From: Nannobrachium achirus
Taxonomy: Eukaryota > Chordata > Actinopteri > Myctophiformes > Myctophidae
Assembly (NCBI GenBank): GCA_963921795.1
Contig: OY997652.1
Location: 17,755,440 to 17,819,439 of the forward strand
Length of the DNA stretch: 64,000 nt
Reading direction: 5' to 3'
The notes under the pieces were generated by a model, which saw nothing but the letters and a program-made list of their open reading frames with translations, did not search any database and had not been told where the DNA came from. Position 1 is the first letter of the stretch; each line of letters starts with the position of its first letter. Below, in pieces: positions 42,088 through 64,000 of the stretch. A program made the position numbers and the translations under genes.

Positions 42088-42241
42088 CTTGTTAGGGTGC
42101 CCTCACACCAAAATACCTAGAGTGGAATCAGCCAATGCATTTCAATGAGAATGGAGCGTTTTCGGCAGAATGCTCCATTCTCATTGAAATGCATTGGCGG
42201 ATTCCACTCTAGGTATTTTGGTGTGTGGGCACCCTTACAAG
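42088..42241. repeat. long foldback (arms about 70 bp)
   Basis: Arms begin cttgttagggtgcc and run through caccaaaatacctagagtgg and ccaatgcatttcaatgagaa. They match inverted with very few differences around a 14-base loop near gttttcggcagaat. Confidence 0.95.
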
Positions 42242-42242
42242 T

Positions 42243-42640
42243 AGCCTAAAAGTGGGGAATTCAAAATGTAGGCCTACTTGAGTAAGAGTACAAAAGTATT
42301 GGGAACAAAATGTACTTAAAGTAGCCTACAAAAGTTGTCCCATTTCACAAGTTTTCAAATGTAGGCTATACAAATATTTGATAATAGATCTACAAGCTCA
42401 CAATGAGTCACGATGCGACGCATTGTGTGCTTGTAGATCAGCTATTTTCAAAATGTATGCTGAAAAGAAGTGCTGTAATGGTAATCGTGAAAATCTACAG
42501 AGTAACTAGTAACTAAAGTTTTCAAATAATTGTAGTGGAGTAAAAGTCTAATAAATGCCTCTCCAGTAAAGTACACATAACAAATTGTACTTTTTAGTAA
42601 TACTTTACACAAATGAAAATAATTAACCACGACACAGCTG
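42243..42640. other. spacer between git2 and gltp
   Basis: AT-rich and repeat-derived. TCHP, expected here from human order, is not visible. Confidence 0.5.
42382..42450. repeat. hairpin-family copy
   Basis: GATCTACAAGCTCAC and GTGTGCTTGTAGATC flank a 24-base loop with gtcacgatgcgacgc. It is followed by gctattttc. Confidence 0.85.
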
Positions 42641-44069
42641 GGTTATGAATTACACTTTATTTCCTAAAAGGCAAGGATTGTTTTCAACCACAGTGGCACT
42701 GGCAATATAGCTTACGGGGGAAAATCCCAGGGTTTTGTCTGGCTCATCATGACATATAACAACACATCCGATAACCCCGACTTCCACAAGTAAAGTACCC
42801 CTTCTCCCAGGGTCGCCTGTATTTACTTGATTGTTGCTTGGAAATTAGCTTCACATAACTGATGACCACTAGCAGCACAAGAGTAAACAGGGGTGAGTGA
42901 GCACCACACCAAACTAAACGTCATCATTATCACACAAGGTTGCCCAATAGTCTACAACTAATTGCCAGCAGAGATGTTCCCAACAAACAAGCCTATACAA
43001 GTGTTAACATGTTTTATGAAAAATAAATGTTGACATTTTGTTAGAGGTATGAGTTTATAAATAGAATAGTATTGGGATTATTCGGATACACAAATTAAAT
43101 TTTTACATTTGCATACATATAAAATTCACAACGGAATTAAAATTGGCCAGAAAGCCTTTCCATATGATTCAATTATACAGTATATATATATATATATAAA
43201 GGGGGGGAAGTTATATTAAACAAGCTATGGAAGCTGAATACACACCCAACATTATGGCTTCAACATTTTACCTGCACCAGCTACACAAAGAGCTAAGAGA
43301 AAAGTCATTGGAACACATTTAAAACCTAATTTATACACCATAGCATGTTGTCGCTTGGCGAAAAGAAACAGTTTTAGCAAGTGACGTCTTCATGCGATGA
43401 GTATAAATCCAGCTTAAGTGATGCCCCACTGGCCATGTTTACACGGTGTTTAGTATACCAACGCTGACTTTATAGGAGAAACTGCTTACTAAGTTTCACT
43501 CTCAAGAGGCGTACACAAATACATGAGATCAAGATAACAATAGATTCTGCATTGTGTTTAAAAATGTCTAAATGAAAAGACACTAACGTTGCACACCAAA
43601 GCACTACAAAGTGAAGGTTTAATGCAGGTTTAAAGAGGTTTCACCACATTGACATTACTGTTATATGCAGTATGTAAAACATAGCACTTTGGAAATTCTC
43701 ATGTGAATGTAACCCTCTTGTCTTTTCTCTGCGGCAATAGACAGTAAGATATTCTCTCATTCGCCTTCAAAGACAAAACTTCCTTCTCCATTATCATGAT
43801 AACAAAATAATAAATAAAGCTTTGGATTGATGTGCCTTTGTGCACTGTATTTGTTTCTATAAGACCCCTGCACACGCACACACACGCACACACACATACA
43901 GTACGCAGACACACACACACACACACTCCCATCCACCCACCCCTCGAGTCTGTGGTTACATAATTCAATAAAACACAAATGATAACACTGATAAAAAATT
44001 AAAAGTAGCAATATGAATGGCACATTGAATATTGAGCATCGGAAATAATGTTATGTCTTTGGAATTAAA
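42640..44069 (-). other. git2: git2 3' UTR (probable)
   Basis: About 1.4 kb after the stop, the minus strand has a clear poly(A) signal AATAAA (42661-42656) followed by GTGTAATTC, so cleavage is expected near 42640. The stretch is AT-rich and has a short imperfect (CA)n at 43870-43926 and a (TA)n at 43181-43198. A diverged AAAGCC foldback lies at 43320-43417. Confidence 0.5.
42656..42661 (-). promoter_or_regulatory. poly(A) signal candidate for git2
   Basis: Minus-strand AATAAA with a downstream GT-rich stretch. It is the best-placed signal after the git2 stop. Confidence 0.5.
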
Positions 44070-62013
<17,944 letters not shown>

Positions 62014-62260
62014 CCCTCTCTGCCGACGAAAAGCCCCACAACTCTCCGGTCAAGACGAATGTTTGCGAGTTACGTTATTTAGACAGCTATACATCGACAA
62101 CATAGGATATTCCGACGCCGAAAGTAGCTAGCGTTTAGCAGTCAAACTAAACTACCACCACCAAATCCCCTCCCCTACGCGCATAGGCTCTGTAACAAAG
62201 CAAGGGTCTCATTCGAATACTGACAAGAGTTCCCCTACTCCGCTTCGTCCTTGCTCGCTA
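62014..62260 (-). promoter_or_regulatory. git2: git2 5' UTR and promoter region
   Basis: Sequence just upstream of the git2 ATG is GC-richer with several CpGs. The start context is gagaggg/ATG. No TATA box is evident. In mammals this promoter is shared with ANKRD13A; I see no ANKRD13A coding sequence here. Confidence 0.4.
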
Positions 62261-62262
62261 CC

Positions 62263-62300
62263 TCCTTCCTTCCTTCCTTCCTTCCTTCCTTCCTCCCTCC
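62263..62300. repeat. (CTTC)n array
   Basis: About nine CTTC/CTCC units. Confidence 0.9.
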
Positions 62301-62730
62301 CTTACTTCCTTGCCTGATTAGTTTGAGGTGGGGCCCGGGGGGGAAATAATCCACAATTCCATACCAAATATTCTTTACCATAATAGGCCTACAGTCAAAT
62401 AATTATAGCAGGTGGTACACCTCATATTATGTAAATAAATAAAATGATAACAATAAAAACATAATAGCCTAATACAATAATTTGCCTATAATAATATATA
62501 TTTTTAAAAATACATCAAGTTAAAATAAATTAAATGCACAAATCTTAAATCTTACAAAAAGTAGGCCTACATAATAAATAAAGGCCTGTTGTGGTCATGC
62601 AACAGGCAATAATATTGTTCTGCTCTGGAATGCATTGTTCATTGTTCAGTAGCCAACCTAGACTACTCTTTTGTGTCTTGGGCCCTGGATCATGCAGCAT
62701 CTCTGCATGTCCATCCACAACAAATGTTAT

Positions 62731-62900
<170 letters not shown>

Positions 62901-62939
62901 AGCGTGAGCAAAAAGCACTTGAGTGCCCATTGCTGTTAA

Positions 62940-63215
62940 TTTCTAAATGGATATCTTGTGCATAAGTGAATATGGCCTAAGGGTGGCGCTAGAGAAAAGG
63001 CTACAGGGTAACCATTCAGTAAAGGCAATCCTCTGGGGAGCATGGGTTGCACAGCAAATTCCATGGCAATTAGGAGGGAAACGTGAGAAGGTGATTTATT
63101 TATAATTTTTTGCCTAATGGTGTTGCAAGAAGCAGGGGTCAAAATAATTGGATTCACGTAGGGGACAGCAAACCCCATGTCAATCCAGCCAGTAGGATAT
63201 TGCCTACGCAAAAGG
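62940..63215 (+). repeat. ggtggcgctaga interspersed repeat
   Basis: Contains ggtggcgctagagaaaagg, cctctggggagcatg, ccatggcaattagg and a second half with cccatgtcaatccagccag. The same core is at about 45313 ahead of the (GACA)n array. Confidence 0.55.
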
Positions 63216-64000
63216 CTTAAACGTGCCTTTCAGACAGTGGCCTGCGGTCTTCCCATCGTTCCATGCAAACCGTGATGGCCCACTTTGGCCCAGCATCTTT
63301 GCCATTCAGGAAATGCCAACTGCACACCCTTGAGTTGCAGTTCGGTAAAAAGGGTAACCAGTCCGTTCACCCTTTATCCCATTCACCCAGTGTTTAGGCG
63401 CTGTCCGCTCGCCCAGGAGCTGTCCGCCCGCCCAGAGTGTTCGTCTGAACGGTTCGCCCACCAAACTTGACTTGGTTCTTTTGTTGGATTAATAGATCTT
63501 TTTCAGTTGATCTTTCCAATTGATGACGAGGTTCCCCAACAAGATCTAGAGAGACGATGAGTATTCCATGATACTCTGGTGACCACTGGACAGATCCTAC
63601 TGCAGTCTGTGGTGTGGTAGGCCTACTTCTGCAGACTCCCCCAAATCTCCGCAGCAGTATTCCCAATTCCTTCTCTCCCTCTGTCTCTTCCCCTCACACA
63701 CACACACACCAACCCACACACACGCACACACCCTGGAATTTGGAACTCTGACACTTACAGTTTTGGAACCCACCTGGAACTCTAGACACAAGCCGTGCTT
63801 TCAGGGCATCTGCGACCCTCAAAATATCATTTGACTCAATGTTCAGACGGAAGACTAAGCCCGAATCCTCTTGGGTGCATCAATGAATCAAACAAGGGAA
63901 AGTAAAAGCGTAAAAGGACAAGGTGGGTTGGAAGGCAACCAATGAATAACAAGTTGCCATGTGGATCAATTCCCATGCTATTTGTTCCCATCTATCCCAG

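Overview
The window is vertebrate nuclear DNA, almost certainly from a teleost fish. Introns are canonical vertebrate GT-AG (plus two GC-AG). Perfect (CA)n, (CT)n and (GACA)n microsatellites are very dense. Most non-coding DNA consists of short DNA-transposon derivatives (hAT-like, Mutator-like, foldback MITEs), tRNA-derived SINEs and a LINE tail, all typical of teleost genomes. The species cannot be named from the sequence.

Three protein-coding genes can be reconstructed exon by exon. (1) fam222a, plus strand: a short first coding exon (14955-15084), a 15.3 kb intron, and one large terminal exon (30418-31814), giving 508 residues. (2) gltp, minus strand: five coding exons from 41630 down to 37732, giving 209 residues, the same length as the human protein, with all six residues I checked from the glycolipid-binding site conserved. 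(3) git2, minus strand: twenty coding exons from 62013 down to 44070, giving 737 residues, with the Arf-GAP zinc finger and arginine finger, ankyrin repeats, Spa2-homology region, coiled coil and C-terminal paxillin-binding domain. All splice phases are consistent and the frame stays open throughout.

The gene set matches human 12q24.11 (FAM222A, TRPV4, GLTP, TCHP, GIT2), with the same relative orientations for the three genes present. TRPV4 and TCHP are missing from the intervals where the human order predicts them. fam222a and gltp converge; git2 and gltp are tandem on the minus strand, with about 1 kb between the likely git2 poly(A) site and the gltp start codon. The three proteins are not known to share a pathway: GIT2 is an Arf GTPase-activating scaffold, GLTP moves glycosphingolipids between membranes, and FAM222A (aggregatin) is poorly understood.

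Layout: 1-14954 is repeat-rich DNA upstream of the first fam222a coding exon, with a candidate promoter near 3160-3420. 15085-30417 is the fam222a intron. 31815-33720 is the likely fam222a 3' UTR, 33721-36014 is intergenic, about 36015-41630 is gltp, 42240-42640 is spacer, about 42640-62013 is git2, and 62014-64000 is git2 upstream DNA.

No novel enzymatic or defence system is visible. The most unusual signal is a short hairpin (arm GATCTACAAGCTCAC and its reverse complement, often inside GAAAATAGC...GCTATTTTC) found at about 21 places, roughly one every 3 kb. It sits inside at least four different kinds of terminal-inverted-repeat element. Other notable items are two elements with long inverted repeats and 9-bp target duplications, several hAT-like elements with exact 8-bp duplications (one splitting an older repeat), very long near-perfect foldbacks, and two GC-AG introns in git2.
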